Source: Pseudomonadota bacterium (GTDB lineage: Bacteria > Pseudomonadota > Gammaproteobacteria > Burkholderiales > Methylophilaceae). From it: a stretch of 64,000 nucleotides of DNA. Made by a program: the position numbers and the translations under genes. Position 1 is the stretch's first letter; the number at the start of each line of letters is the position of its first letter. A model generated the notes under the pieces. The model ran no database searches and was not told where the DNA came from. It worked only from the letters and a program-made list of their open reading frames with translations. The stretch spans positions 90,418-154,417 of the forward strand of contig JAKQIT010000091.1 of NCBI GenBank assembly GCA_029556915.1. The letters run 5' to 3'. Positions 11,093 through 19,941 of the stretch are shown piece by piece.

Positions 11093-11584
11093 TTATTCGT
11101 ACTTGATATGTTTGGCAATACCTTCAGGTACCCAAGGTAATAATTTAATCACTAATGCCTCAATCGGCGAGCTAAACATCGCATTACGCCAACGCTCATC
11201 TTTAGGGATGTCAGTTAAACCCGCCAAAAATACAATGATGCATACAATCAACATCCCTCTAGCAAAGCCAAAAAATCCACCAAGTAAGCGATTTAGCCAA
11301 CCTAAGCCTATTTTTTTAAAAATTGTGGTCAGTGCAATGGCCAGCAAACTGGTCACTAAAAACGTTGCCACGAACAAAGTAATAAACGAGGCAAATATGC
11401 GTAAAGACTCAGTAGGTATTTCAGCTGGCATAAGAGGTGCTAACTGGCTTGCATAAGTCCGCGCCACGATAAAAGCCGCAAACCAACCTAAAATAGAAAG
11501 CACCTCAGCTAACAAACCTCGCATCATGCTGATGACAATTGACAATCCTAGTATTACTAACACGGCATAATCAAATATGGTCAT
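11093..11584 (-). CDS. cvpA: CvpA family inner-membrane protein
   Basis: A 163-residue polytopic protein with about four membrane helices (residues 5-25, 28-47, 63-88, 101-122). CvpA was first defined through colicin V export in E. coli and is linked to envelope homeostasis; its molecular activity is unresolved. The GGFFGFARGMLIV segment is typical of the family. Its position directly upstream of purF is conserved across beta- and gammaproteobacteria. The gene is 17 nt from dedD and so is probably cotranscribed. Confidence 0.92.
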   Translation of the reverse strand: MTIFDYAVLVILGLSIVISMMRGLLAEVLSILGWFAAFIVARTYASQLAPLMPAEIPTESLRIFASFITLFVATFLVTSLLAIALTTIFKKIGLGWLNRLLGGFFGFARGMLIVCIIVFLAGLTDIPKDERWRNAMFSSPIEALVIKLLPWVPEGIAKHIKYE

Positions 11585-11601
11585 TTAACGTAATTTTGCC
11601 T

Positions 11602-12324
11602 TTATTTGTTGGTAATAACCATGCCTGTCATGCCATGACTATTTAGGCTGGTAAGTGCATCTGCAGCCTCTTGCCTTGAGCTATATTTTCCTAAACGCAA
11701 GCGAATTTTCTCCCCTTTTGGGGTAGTGATTTTTTCTGTTCTACTATTAAAACCTGCAGATTTTAACTTTGCTTGCAGTTGTGCCACATTAGCAGGGTCT
11801 GAATATACGCCAATTTGAATGGTAAAGTCGCCTTTTGTTGAAGGGTTTGTTTCAGCCGATTTTGCATTAACTGGCTTCACTTCTGCTTGCTTTACTTCCT
11901 CTGGCTTAAATTCTTGTTGTTTAACCTCAGTCGGCTTAGCGTCAATAGACAGTTGCGCGATTGGTTTGACTTCCTCAGGTTTTGCAGTTTCTGCTTTAAC
12001 CACCACCGCTTCAACAGGCGTTGCCACATTTTCAGGCAAAGGATTAACAGGCACTTCTAGTGTTTGGTTAGCAACGGGAACGCTTTCTGGCATTATTGTT
12101 GCTGAACTACTTGGCTGAGTGATCTCTGTGCCACTCACTGCGGTTTCAGCGTTTGGCATTGAAATCAAAATTTCTTCTTTAGGCGTTTCTGGCACTGCAC
12201 GATCTTTAATAATCATGGGCAAAATGATGATCATCAACAGCACTAGTGCAATTGCCCCTACGAGTCGGCGGCGAGCGCGTTTTTTTAACTCCAACGCTTT
12301 ATCATCTTGTAATTCTGGAGGCAT
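11602..12324 (-). CDS. dedD: SPOR-domain cell-division protein, DedD-like
   Basis: A 240-residue bitopic protein: a short basic cytoplasmic N-terminus, one membrane helix at about 21-40, a long Pro/Glu/Lys/Val-rich periplasmic linker (about 60-160) with imperfect KPEEVK-type repeats, and a C-terminal SPOR domain (about 166-240). SPOR domains bind denuded glycan strands of septal peptidoglycan, and DedD-type proteins assist constriction. The folC-dedD-cvpA-purF order is the conserved one. The linker repeats look like ordinary low-complexity sequence. Confidence 0.9.
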   Translation of the reverse strand: MPPELQDDKALELKKRARRRLVGAIALVLLMIIILPMIIKDRAVPETPKEEILISMPNAETAVSGTEITQPSSSATIMPESVPVANQTLEVPVNPLPENVATPVEAVVVKAETAKPEEVKPIAQLSIDAKPTEVKQQEFKPEEVKQAEVKPVNAKSAETNPSTKGDFTIQIGVYSDPANVAQLQAKLKSAGFNSRTEKITTPKGEKIRLRLGKYSSRQEAADALTSLNSHGMTGMVITNK

Positions 12325-12351
12325 TGCGTTATTCCTTCAAAGTGAGTTACA

Positions 12352-13662
12352 TCAAGATTTTACTACGCCAGCGCTTTGCATCACCGCTGATACCGTAAAA
12401 AACGAACCAAACGCGATTATTTTATCATTTTCGTGCGTATCTTTACAGGCTTCTATATCAGCACATGCTTGTGCAAATGCCTGTGTTATTGTATCAAACT
12501 GATAAATGATTGCTGACGGGTTTAAAGTAGCTATATGTTTCGCTAATGTAGCGGCTCTTGCACCACGCACATGGTCTATATTGGCGACATACCAAACATC
12601 GATTTCATTTTTTACCGCTGCAATTACACCATGTATATCTTTATCTGCCAGCATTGCAAATACAGCATAGGTTTTTGCACCAGATTGTCGGTGAGCCTTT
12701 AAATTTTCCGCCAGCGCAATTGCCGCATGAGGATTATGCGCGACATCTAATATCACCTGAAAATGCTGTTCAGGTGGACGATTAAGCGTTTGAAAACGCC
12801 CAGCTAAAACAACTTGCTGCATTGCACCGGCGATGGCTATTTCTTTAACAGGCAGCTTAAGTTGTAAAGCCTCAACAGCTGAAATTGCACAGGCTGCATT
12901 GCTAAGCTGATAATCGCCTTTTAATGCGGGTTGCGGCAATGTATATCGTACTTGACCAAACATTGAGAACTGCCAAAGCCCATGCGCTGATTGATAGTCA
13001 AAATCTTGCTTAATACATTTAAAATCAGCTTTTATATGGTTAGCATGCGCTACCAAACTGGCGGGCGGGTGGGCATCACCGCATATTGCGGGGGTATTGG
13101 CACGATAAACGCCCGCTTTTTCAAAACCAATTTCCTCACGCGTATCGCCCAAAAATTCTTGGTGGTCTAAATCTACACTGGTGACTATCGCACAGTCTGG
13201 TTCAAATGCATTTACTGCATCTAATCTACCGCCCAAACCAATTTCTAAAATAACTACATCTAGCTTGGTCTGCACAAAATGCCAGATTGCGGCAAGCGTC
13301 CCCACCTCAAAATAAGTAAGTGCAATTACATCATCTTGGTTTCTAGCGCCATCTACTACAGCAAAAGCCTTGCATAAGTCAGCATCGCTGGCTTCCACGC
13401 CATTTACTTTGACGCGCTCGTTGTAACGCAATAAATGCGGGGATGAGTAACTCCCCACCTGATACCCAGCCTGCTGATAAATTTGCGCTAACATTGCGCA
13501 AGTAGAACCTTTGCCATTGGTGCCAGCGACTGTAATAATGGAAAATGTTGGTTGAAGATTTAAGCGCTCGACCATGCGCTTCACCCGCTCTAAACCCATC
13601 GCAATTGCTTTGGGGTGCAAACTTTCAATATAGCTTAGCCAAGCAGGTAAATCTTTGGGCAT
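12352..13662 (-). CDS. folC: Bifunctional folylpolyglutamate/dihydrofolate synthase FolC
   Basis: FolC joins glutamate to dihydropteroate and then extends folates with polyglutamate, ATP-dependently. The 436-residue Mur-ligase-fold protein has the P-loop VAGTNGKGST near residues 45-54 and the family segment LEIGLGGRLDAVN. Tetrahydrofolate polyglutamates are central to C1 metabolism, which fits a methylotroph, though FolC is universal. It lies between accD (13 nt) and dedD (27 nt) in the same transcription unit. Confidence 0.96.
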   Translation of the reverse strand: MPKDLPAWLSYIESLHPKAIAMGLERVKRMVERLNLQPTFSIITVAGTNGKGSTCAMLAQIYQQAGYQVGSYSSPHLLRYNERVKVNGVEASDADLCKAFAVVDGARNQDDVIALTYFEVGTLAAIWHFVQTKLDVVILEIGLGGRLDAVNAFEPDCAIVTSVDLDHQEFLGDTREEIGFEKAGVYRANTPAICGDAHPPASLVAHANHIKADFKCIKQDFDYQSAHGLWQFSMFGQVRYTLPQPALKGDYQLSNAACAISAVEALQLKLPVKEIAIAGAMQQVVLAGRFQTLNRPPEQHFQVILDVAHNPHAAIALAENLKAHRQSGAKTYAVFAMLADKDIHGVIAAVKNEIDVWYVANIDHVRGARAATLAKHIATLNPSAIIYQFDTITQAFAQACADIEACKDTHENDKIIAFGSFFTVSAVMQSAGVVKS

Positions 13663-13675
13663 GTGGAGAAGTAAA

Positions 13676-14539
13676 TTAAGCCGCCGCAGGCAAACGCATT
13701 AAATTCGACAATATGCCAGCAATCCGACTTCGCATCTCGCGGCGATCAACAATCAAATCAATCGCACCATGTTCTAACAAAAACTCAGCGCGCTGAAAAC
13801 CTTCAGGCAGCGTTTCGCGCACGGTTTGCTCAATCACACGCGGACCCGCAAAACCAATTAAGGCCTGTGGCTCAGCCACAATGACATCGCCCAACATTGC
13901 GAAACTTGCTGAAACTCCGCCCATTGTTGGGTCAGTCAATACCGAAATAAAAGGCAAACCCGCTTTGCTTAATTGCGTTAACACCGCACTGGTTTTAGCC
14001 ATTTGCATGAGTGAAAACAAACCTTCTTGCATACGTGCGCCACCACTGGCCGAAATGCACACAAACGCCATTTTATTATCAATTGCTGTTTGCACTCCGC
14101 GCACAAATCGTTCACCCACTACCGAACCCATGGAGCCGCCCATGAATTTAAACTCAAATGATGCCACCACCACAGGCACACCTTTCATGGTGCCTTGGAC
14201 CACAATCAGCGCATCTTTTTCAGCAACAGATTTTTGCGATTCTTTAATCCGATCTACGTAACTTTTGCTATCGTTAAATTTAAGCGGGTCTATAGGTTGT
14301 ACGCCTGCACCAATTTCAAATTGGCCTTCAGCATCAAGCAACAAGTCAATCCGCGCACGCGCACCCATGCGGTTGTGATGGCCACATTTTGGGCAAACTT
14401 GGGCATTTTCATCTAAATCTTTATGATAAAGTGCAGATTGACATGAGGGACATTTCTCCCACAGCCCTTCAGGTACAGATTGTTTTGCGCGCCCGACAAC
14501 ACTTTTAATTTTTTGCGGTAATTGATTTAGCCAGCCCAT
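13676..14539 (-). CDS. accD: Acetyl-CoA carboxylase carboxyltransferase subunit beta
   Basis: AccD pairs with AccA to transfer carboxyl from biotin to acetyl-CoA, giving malonyl-CoA for fatty-acid synthesis. The 287-residue protein has the N-terminal zinc ribbon (CPSC...CPKC, residues about 30-52) and the crotonase-type oxyanion region [11 protein letters not shown]. The trpA-accD-folC order is conserved in proteobacteria. No oddity is visible. It starts at the ATG at 14539, 47 nt from the trpA stop. Confidence 0.97.
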   Translation of the reverse strand: MGWLNQLPQKIKSVVGRAKQSVPEGLWEKCPSCQSALYHKDLDENAQVCPKCGHHNRMGARARIDLLLDAEGQFEIGAGVQPIDPLKFNDSKSYVDRIKESQKSVAEKDALIVVQGTMKGVPVVVASFEFKFMGGSMGSVVGERFVRGVQTAIDNKMAFVCISASGGARMQEGLFSLMQMAKTSAVLTQLSKAGLPFISVLTDPTMGGVSASFAMLGDVIVAEPQALIGFAGPRVIEQTVRETLPEGFQRAEFLLEHGAIDLIVDRREMRSRIAGILSNLMRLPAAA

Positions 14540-14586
14540 ATTAACCCCTTTATTACTTTAAAATTAATTGCTATTTTAGCTTATGA

Positions 14587-15393
14587 TTATTTTTTTGATG
14601 CATCTACTGCAGCTTTTAGTTCATCCATCAGCGCGGCTACATTGCTCAACAAATTAGCATCGGTTGAACCTTCAATCGTCAACACCATGCGGCTGCCAAC
14701 AACCACGGCATCGGCTATTTCTGCTGTAGCTTTTGCGGTGGCAGCATCACGCACCCCAAAGCCAACGCCCACTGGTAAATCTGTTTGCTTACGTATTGAA
14801 GCTACACGCTGCGACACTTCGACGATATCCAAATTTTTAGCGCCCGTGACACCTTTAAGTGAAACATAATACACAAAACCACTGGCTTGCTTGATAATTA
14901 AATCAACACGGCTTGGCTCTGTGGTGGGCGACAATAAAAACACAGGGTCTATGTCAAGTGCGCGTAGTGCTTTTACATAATCGCCGCACTCTTCTGGCGG
15001 ATAATCTACAGTAATTACCCCATCCACATCGGCCGCTTTAGCACGTTCAGCAAATGCTAAATAGCCAATCGCCTCAATCGGATTGGCATAGCCCATCAAA
15101 ATTATCGGTGTTTTTTGGTCAGCTTGACGAAAAGATTTCACCATCTCAAATACTTTGCTCAAGCCAACCTTATGCGCCAAAGCACGCTCGCTGGCACGCT
15201 GTATCACCGGGCCATCTGCCATCGGGTCAGAAAATGGAATGCCCAACTCTATCATGTCAGCACCATGTGCCACCAAGGTATGCATTAGGTTTACCGTATG
15301 GTTTGGGTGCGGGTCGCCAGCGGTAATATAAGGGACTAAAGCAACTTTACCCTGCGACTTTAAAACTGAAAATACGGTTTGAATGCGTGACAT
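14587..15393 (-). CDS. trpA: Tryptophan synthase alpha subunit
   Basis: TrpA cleaves indole-3-glycerol phosphate and channels indole to TrpB. It is a 268-residue TIM barrel with catalytic Glu in ELGIPFSDP and catalytic Asp in VDGVITVDYP. I place the start at the Met of MSRIQTVF, which matches the family; an upstream in-frame ATG at 15426 would add 11 unusual basic residues. Unlike the normal trpBA pair, it is separated from trpB by about 1.2 kb that holds a PEP-CTERM gene and two hairpin repeats. It must therefore have its own promoter or depend on read-through. Confidence 0.95.
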   Translation of the reverse strand: MSRIQTVFSVLKSQGKVALVPYITAGDPHPNHTVNLMHTLVAHGADMIELGIPFSDPMADGPVIQRASERALAHKVGLSKVFEMVKSFRQADQKTPIILMGYANPIEAIGYLAFAERAKAADVDGVITVDYPPEECGDYVKALRALDIDPVFLLSPTTEPSRVDLIIKQASGFVYYVSLKGVTGAKNLDIVEVSQRVASIRKQTDLPVGVGFGVRDAATAKATAEIADAVVVGSRMVLTIEGSTDANLLSNVAALMDELKAAVDASKK

Positions 15394-15503
15394 ACGATTA
15401 ATTCTTATAAGTTTCTTTAAAAGCATGAATTGTACTATTTTTAAGCCTAGCAGATAAGCAATTATTACGCTAAAAATGCGTAAAATATTTAGCTACTTTT
15501 TCT

Positions 15504-15570
15504 CCGAGAAAAAGTTATGCCTCTGCAAGCCGCATGCAGACTGGCTTGCAGGCCTGCTCAAAAGATATAT
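15504..15570 (+). repeat. CGAGA-hairpin repeat, copy 5 (variant loop)
   Basis: CCGAGAAAAAG, stem CTCTGCAAGCC / GGCTTGCAGG and loop GCATGCAGACT. The loop differs by three central bases from the common form and matches copy 14. It bounds the PEP-CTERM insertion on the trpA side. Confidence 0.9.
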
Positions 15571-15583
15571 TTAGAAAAAGCAA

Positions 15584-15616
15584 ACAAAAAAGCCATTGCG
15601 TTGCAATGGCTTTTGG
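15584..15616 (-). terminator. Terminator of the PEP-CTERM gene
   Basis: On the minus strand AAAAGCCATTGCAA pairs with the complementary arm TTGCAATGGCTTTT across a minimal loop and runs into a T-rich tract. It begins about 17 nt after the stop codon. Confidence 0.85.
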
Positions 15617-15632
15617 CATATTAACAATTAAC

Positions 15633-16199
15633 TTAAGCGGCTTTGCGGCGGCGTGCAGAAAACCCTACCAAACCTAAACCCAATAACATCATGGCATACG
15701 TTTCTGGCTCAGGCACTGAAGCTACATTAAAGTCTGGGTAGGTGATTGTTGAAAAGTTAAAACCGCTATTTGAAACCAAGGTAAAGTTTAACCCTCTGTT
15801 AAACGTACCATAACCTGCTGGGTCAGTAATAGAGTCAGCAATCGACATATTTAAACCATTGGTCGTAAAGTGCGCAATATTGTAGGTTGCGCCAGTTGTT
15901 GCAAATGAAATACCACCCAACGTTGCAAAATAAGGCGTGGTAGTTGTTGGGATGATAAATTTGTTATCCGCAGCTGCGTATGGTGACAAGCCGGTGATAG
16001 CCGCACCGTTGATATTGCCTGTAACCGTTTTAATTTTACCGTTGTTAAGCGTGGTGAAATCTAGCAAACCAGTATCAATTTTTACACCGCTGGCATTGTA
16101 GCTTGCAAACGTAAATGTATAGTTGGCCGCATGGGCTGTTGATACAGAAACCAACAAGGCAGCGGTCAAAGCAAACATTTTTAACACTAAATTTTTCAT
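15633..16199 (-). CDS. PEP-CTERM sorted exported protein
   Basis: A 188-residue secreted protein: signal peptide about 1-24 with an AHA-AN cleavage region, a Thr/Asn/Gly-rich beta-type body without cysteine, and a C-terminal sorting signal (VPEPETYAMM, a hydrophobic helix, then ARRRKAA). PEP-CTERM proteins are processed by exosortase, usually EpsH-type, and are associated with extracellular polysaccharide. The body has no family I recognise. It has a consensus sigma-54 promoter and its own terminator and sits between trpB and trpA, flanked by two hairpin repeats. It therefore behaves as an independent accessory unit. Confidence 0.93.
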   Translation of the reverse strand: MKNLVLKMFALTAALLVSVSTAHAANYTFTFASYNASGVKIDTGLLDFTTLNNGKIKTVTGNINGAAITGLSPYAAADNKFIIPTTTTPYFATLGGISFATTGATYNIAHFTTNGLNMSIADSITDPAGYGTFNRGLNFTLVSNSGFNFSTITYPDFNVASVPEPETYAMMLLGLGLVGFSARRRKAA

Positions 16200-16268
16200 A
16201 CCAACGCTTTCTATCCAATCACATTTTTAAAAATGCCATCACTTTTGGCATTCCACTGATTCTGTAAT

Positions 16269-16285
16269 TGCAAAAGCCGTGCCAA
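16269..16285 (-). promoter_or_regulatory. Sigma-54 (RpoN) promoter of the PEP-CTERM gene
   Basis: On the minus strand TTGGCACGGCTTTTGCA matches the -24/-12 consensus TGGCACR-N4-TTGCW at every constrained position. The start codon lies about 60 nt beyond the expected transcription start. PEP-CTERM genes are frequently under RpoN with the PrsK/PrsR system; neither prsK nor prsR is in this window. Confidence 0.88.
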
Positions 16286-16490
16286 GTTAAAAAGCACATT
16301 TAGGGCGTTTTTCTGAGCATTTTTCGCGTATTTTTGTCAAAAATTGAACAATACATGTTGAAAACTCTGACAATACGATGAAATTTCAACTTTTTTCTCG
16401 TCAATTTTATTGAGAAAAGTTAGAAATTTTTAAAGTGGAATTGCGGTAAAAATTGGATGAAAAAAACGGGGAAAATGCCAGAAAAATACT

Positions 16491-16558
16491 GCGAGAGATT
16501 TTGATGCCTCTGCAAGCCGCATGGATACTGGCTTACAGAGGAGGTCAAATGATGTTGT
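16491..16558 (+). repeat. CGAGA-hairpin repeat, copy 6
   Basis: GCGAGAGATTTTGAT, stem CTCTGcAAGCC / GGCTTaCAGAG, loop GCATGGATACT, right flank GGTCAAATGATGTTG. It sits 29 nt after the trpB stop. Confidence 0.93.
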
Positions 16559-16586
16559 TAGTTTTTTACTAATTTAAGAAGGTTTT

Positions 16587-17789
16587 TTACAGCGTAATAT
16601 TCGCCAATTTTGCGACGGTGTTGATGTCTTTATCCCCACGTCCAGACAAATTCACCAAAATGATTTCATCTTTACGCATGGTTTTGGCCATTTTTTCTGC
16701 GTGCGCCAAGGCGTGGCTGGATTCCAGCGCCGGAATAATCCCTTCGGTACGGCATAAATTGTGAAATGCCGCCATCGCTTCATCATCGGTAATCGCCACA
16801 TATTCTGCGCGGTGAATGTCTTTTAGCCAAGCATGCTCTGGGCCTACGCCTGGGTAATCCAAGCCAGCGGAAATTGAATGTGTTTCGATGATATTGCCAT
16901 CAGCATCTTGCATTAAATAGGTGCGGTTACCGTGCAACACGCCTACTGGGCTGTTTGCCGTTAGGGGTGCTGCATGCATGCCCGTTTCTAAGCCATGGCC
17001 TGCTGCCTCTACCCCAATCAGCCTTACATTGGGCACATCAATATAAGGGTAAAAAATACCCATCGCGTTTGAGCCGCCACCCACACAAGCCACCACCGCA
17101 TCAGGCTGACGACCGACCATTTCCATCATTTGCACTTTGGCTTCGTTACCAATCACTGCTTGAAAATCTCGCACCATCATTGGGTAAGGATGCGGACCTG
17201 CCACAGTACCAATAATATAAAACGTCGTTTCAATATTGGTGACCCAATCGCGCATGGCTTCATTGAGCGCATCCTTGAGGGTTTTAGAACCGCTTTCTAC
17301 CGGCACAACCGTTGCGCCTAGCAGCTTCATTCTAAATACGTTCGGGGCTTGGCGTTTCACATCCTCGCTACCCATATACACTACACATTCCAAACCCAAC
17401 CGGGCCGCAATTGTCGCAGTTGCAACCCCATGCTGACCTGCACCGGTTTCGGCAATCACTCGCGGCTTACCCATACGTTTGGCGAGCAAGGCTTGACCAA
17501 TCGTGTTGTTCACCTTATGCGCACCGGTATGGTTTAAGTCTTCACGCTTTAAAAAAATTTGCGCGCCACCAATTTTGTTAGATAAACGCTCAGCATGGTA
17601 AATCGGGCTGGGGCGACCAACAAAGTGTTTTAAATCATACGCATACTCCGCCAAAAAGGCAGGGTCGTTACGGTATTTTTCATACATCACGCGCAATTCT
17701 TCTAAAGCTTCTACCAAAGTTTCGGCCACAAATGTGCCGCCAAATTGCCCAAAATGCCCACGTGCATCCGGCATGTTATATAACTGCAT
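16587..17789 (-). CDS. trpB: Tryptophan synthase beta subunit
   Basis: TrpB condenses indole and serine to tryptophan with PLP. From the ATG at 17789 it is 400 residues, matching the family. The PLP lysine is in [10 protein letters not shown], and the phosphate-binding loop is GGGSNAMG. The start follows GGAGAG at a good distance; the in-frame TTG at 17804 overlaps that RBS and is less likely. It is 24 nt from trpF in the truA-trpF-trpB unit. The normal downstream partner trpA is displaced by the PEP-CTERM insertion. Confidence 0.96.
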   Translation of the reverse strand: MQLYNMPDARGHFGQFGGTFVAETLVEALEELRVMYEKYRNDPAFLAEYAYDLKHFVGRPSPIYHAERLSNKIGGAQIFLKREDLNHTGAHKVNNTIGQALLAKRMGKPRVIAETGAGQHGVATATIAARLGLECVVYMGSEDVKRQAPNVFRMKLLGATVVPVESGSKTLKDALNEAMRDWVTNIETTFYIIGTVAGPHPYPMMVRDFQAVIGNEAKVQMMEMVGRQPDAVVACVGGGSNAMGIFYPYIDVPNVRLIGVEAAGHGLETGMHAAPLTANSPVGVLHGNRTYLMQDADGNIIETHSISAGLDYPGVGPEHAWLKDIHRAEYVAITDDEAMAAFHNLCRTEGIIPALESSHALAHAEKMAKTMRKDEIILVNLSGRGDKDINTVAKLANITL

Positions 17790-17813
17790 TATTTCACTCT
17801 CCAATAAATCCGA

Positions 17814-18428
17814 TTATTGATAAACCTGCTGCATAAAAGCTGCAATTTTAGCTGCATCTTTAATGCCTTTTGTGGCCTCTACTCCGCCACTCACATCTAC
17901 GGCGTATGGGTTAACCTGTTCAATCGCCTGCAATACATTTTGTGCATTAAGACCCCCAGCTAATATGAAAGGTTTAGTTAAGTGTTTAGGAATCAAGTTC
18001 CAATCAAATACTTGCCCTGTGCCGCCCGCCACACCTTCAGCATAAGTGTCGAGTAGCAACGCTTTAGCTTGGTTAAAGTCTTGCGCGCACTGCAACAAAT
18101 TAGTCTCAGGTTTTACCCGAATAGCCTTAAGATAAGGCAGACCAAACTGCGCACATTCTTCGGGAGTTTCATCCCCGTGAAACTGCAGCATATCTAAGCT
18201 AACCGTTGAAAGCACGGAATTAATATCGCGTTTATCGGCGTTTACGAATAAACCAACAACACTTACAAAAGCAGGTATTTTACTCACTATTTCAATGGCC
18301 TGCGCTATATTCACATTGCGTGGGCTAGGTGCATAAAACACCAAACCAATCGCGTCTGCACCGTGCTGTACAGCGCAAAGCGCATCCTCAACACGCGTAA
18401 TGCCGCAAATTTTTACTCTAGTTCTCAT
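17814..18428 (-). CDS. trpF: Phosphoribosylanthranilate isomerase
   Basis: TrpF catalyses the Amadori rearrangement of phosphoribosylanthranilate to CdRP. It is a 204-residue TIM barrel with the catalytic Cys in VKICGITR near residue 8 and the phosphate-binding VDVSGGVE near the C-terminus; the QFHGDE motif is also present. It is placed between truA (11 nt) and trpB (24 nt), the conserved betaproteobacterial arrangement. Confidence 0.96.
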   Translation of the reverse strand: MRTRVKICGITRVEDALCAVQHGADAIGLVFYAPSPRNVNIAQAIEIVSKIPAFVSVVGLFVNADKRDINSVLSTVSLDMLQFHGDETPEECAQFGLPYLKAIRVKPETNLLQCAQDFNQAKALLLDTYAEGVAGGTGQVFDWNLIPKHLTKPFILAGGLNAQNVLQAIEQVNPYAVDVSGGVEATKGIKDAAKIAAFMQQVYQ

Positions 18429-18439
18429 AACATATAATT

Positions 18440-19222
18440 TTACAGCAAAACTGTTAGTTTCTCAGGCAAATCTGGTAAACCCCACTTCGCATCATAGCTA
18501 ACTGAGGTTAGATATAAACCCTTTGGTGAAAATGTTGGTGGAGATAAGATACGATTACGTTTTTGCAATAAATCTTGAATATAGCTTGGTGGATGTGCGC
18601 CCTTACCAATGTAAATCAATGCGCCAATCATATTACGCACTTGATGATGCAAAAATGCGTTTGCTGAAAAATCAAAAATAAAGTATCGCCCCTCTTGGTG
18701 CACTTCGGCTTTTGTTATAGTGCGAATTGGCGATTTTGCTTGACATTGCGCTGCACGAAATGCACTAAAGTCATGTTCCCCAACTAAATAACGCATTGCC
18801 TCTTGCATTGCCGCTATATCAAGCGGCAAGTGATACCAACCCGCATGATCGGCCATGAGTGCGGATTCCACAGGTGCGTTATAAAGTACATATTGATACG
18901 AACGGCTACGTGCTGAAAATCGCGCATGAAAATCATCCGCCACTTCACGCGCCCACTGCACCCGCACAGTGGACGGCAAATGCGCATTGACGCCGCGCAC
19001 CCAGGCAGAAAGTGGTCGCTCAACCTGCGCTTCAAAATGTACCACCTGCCCTAAGGCATGTACGCCTGTATCAGTACGCCCTGCTGCATGTACACGAATA
19101 GCATGTTGGGCAATACGCGCAATGGCCAACTCCAGCGCATCTTGTACACCGCTTTTGTCTAGCTGGCTTTGCCAGCCAAAAAACGGTGTACCGTCATAAG
19201 AAATGCCTAGCGAAATTTTCAT
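18440..19222 (-). CDS. truA: tRNA pseudouridine(38-40) synthase TruA
   Basis: TruA isomerises uridines 38-40 in the anticodon stem-loop of many tRNAs. The 260-residue protein has the catalytic Asp in the motif [10 protein letters not shown] near residue 50 and the family segment FLHHQVRNM. Its ATG overlaps the stop of the upstream CbiQ-like gene by four bases (ATGA), suggesting translational coupling. Confidence 0.96.
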   Translation of the reverse strand: MKISLGISYDGTPFFGWQSQLDKSGVQDALELAIARIAQHAIRVHAAGRTDTGVHALGQVVHFEAQVERPLSAWVRGVNAHLPSTVRVQWAREVADDFHARFSARSRSYQYVLYNAPVESALMADHAGWYHLPLDIAAMQEAMRYLVGEHDFSAFRAAQCQAKSPIRTITKAEVHQEGRYFIFDFSANAFLHHQVRNMIGALIYIGKGAHPPSYIQDLLQKRNRILSPPTFSPKGLYLTSVSYDAKWGLPDLPEKLTVLL

Positions 19223-19842
19223 TGATTAAATTGAAAAAAGAGCATTGATAAAACAGTAGTGAGTAAGATAAGGATTGCAAACTTATCGCTCCACTTCAAC
19301 TGCAACTGTTGAATTTCTACAGGCTTTTCATTATTAATATCCATTGGTTGATGCAATAACTGTAAAAAATGTACGTTGACTTTAGATTGGGTAGCGATTT
19401 CCTCTGCATATTCGAGCGTTAAATATAATCTAGCGGCAAATCGTTCCACTTTAAGACCAAACAACTTAAGCGGTAAGAGTAAGTAATAAAGTGCCGCTAG
19501 TAACTCTTCTTTTTTACTGGTTAAAACGAGTAAATGTAGGCACGCAACTGCCGCACACAAACGGGCAGCCTGCATAACTCCCGCATTAAAACCTTCAAAT
19601 GTTGGTTTGAATGGACCTGGAAAATTCATCATATATTCTCCAGGCGTGCTTAGCGCATAAATCAGCAATAGAGATAGCCATAACCATCGCATTCTTTTTA
19701 AAATTCGCAAAAACTGGCTATTTTTCACCAACATTGCAAGCACACTAACAATCATGCATAGCACTAAAACCAACTCAGCATTTAGTGTGTTAATGATAAG
19801 CAAAAATGCGATTAAAAAAATTATTTTAATAAGAGCGTGCAA
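19219..19842 (-). CDS. CbiQ/EcfT-like membrane protein
   Basis: A 207-residue integral membrane protein with about five hydrophobic helices (5-23, 27-38, 53-66, 92-106, 188-204). The middle segment with AARL...TSKKEELLAALYYLLLPLKLFGL followed by RFAARLYLTLEY resembles the coupling region of energy-coupling-factor T components (CbiQ/EcfT). No EcfA ATPase or S component is adjacent, so an ECF transport role is uncertain. It overlaps truA by 4 nt and lies 99 nt below fimV. Confidence 0.65.
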   Translation of the reverse strand: MHALIKIIFLIAFLLIINTLNAELVLVLCMIVSVLAMLVKNSQFLRILKRMRWLWLSLLLIYALSTPGEYMMNFPGPFKPTFEGFNAGVMQAARLCAAVACLHLLVLTSKKEELLAALYYLLLPLKLFGLKVERFAARLYLTLEYAEEIATQSKVNVHFLQLLHQPMDINNEKPVEIQQLQLKWSDKFAILILLTTVLSMLFFQFNQ

Positions 19843-19890
19843 GGTTTACGATGCCAAGTATATGATGAAATTAATAACGTCATTCTATCA

Positions 19891-19920
19891 ATAAAAAAGC
19901 CGAGCAGTTGCTCGGCTTGT
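19891..19920 (-). terminator. Terminator downstream of fimV
   Basis: AAGCCGAGCA / TGCTCGGCTT stem on the minus strand, followed by TTTTTTAT, 22 nt after the fimV stop. Confidence 0.9.
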
Positions 19921-19941
19921 TCATGTGCATCACTTAAATGA

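Larger units (their letters stand above)
16200..16586. other. Intergenic region upstream of the PEP-CTERM gene
   Basis: From left to right: a 7-bp hairpin in the PEP-CTERM leader (AATGCCA...TGGCATT, 16232-16252), the sigma-54 promoter at 16269-16285, about 200 nt of AT-rich sequence that could hold upstream activator sites (no clear dyad recognised), and hairpin repeat copy 6 just downstream of trpB. No coding potential seen. Confidence 0.6.
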
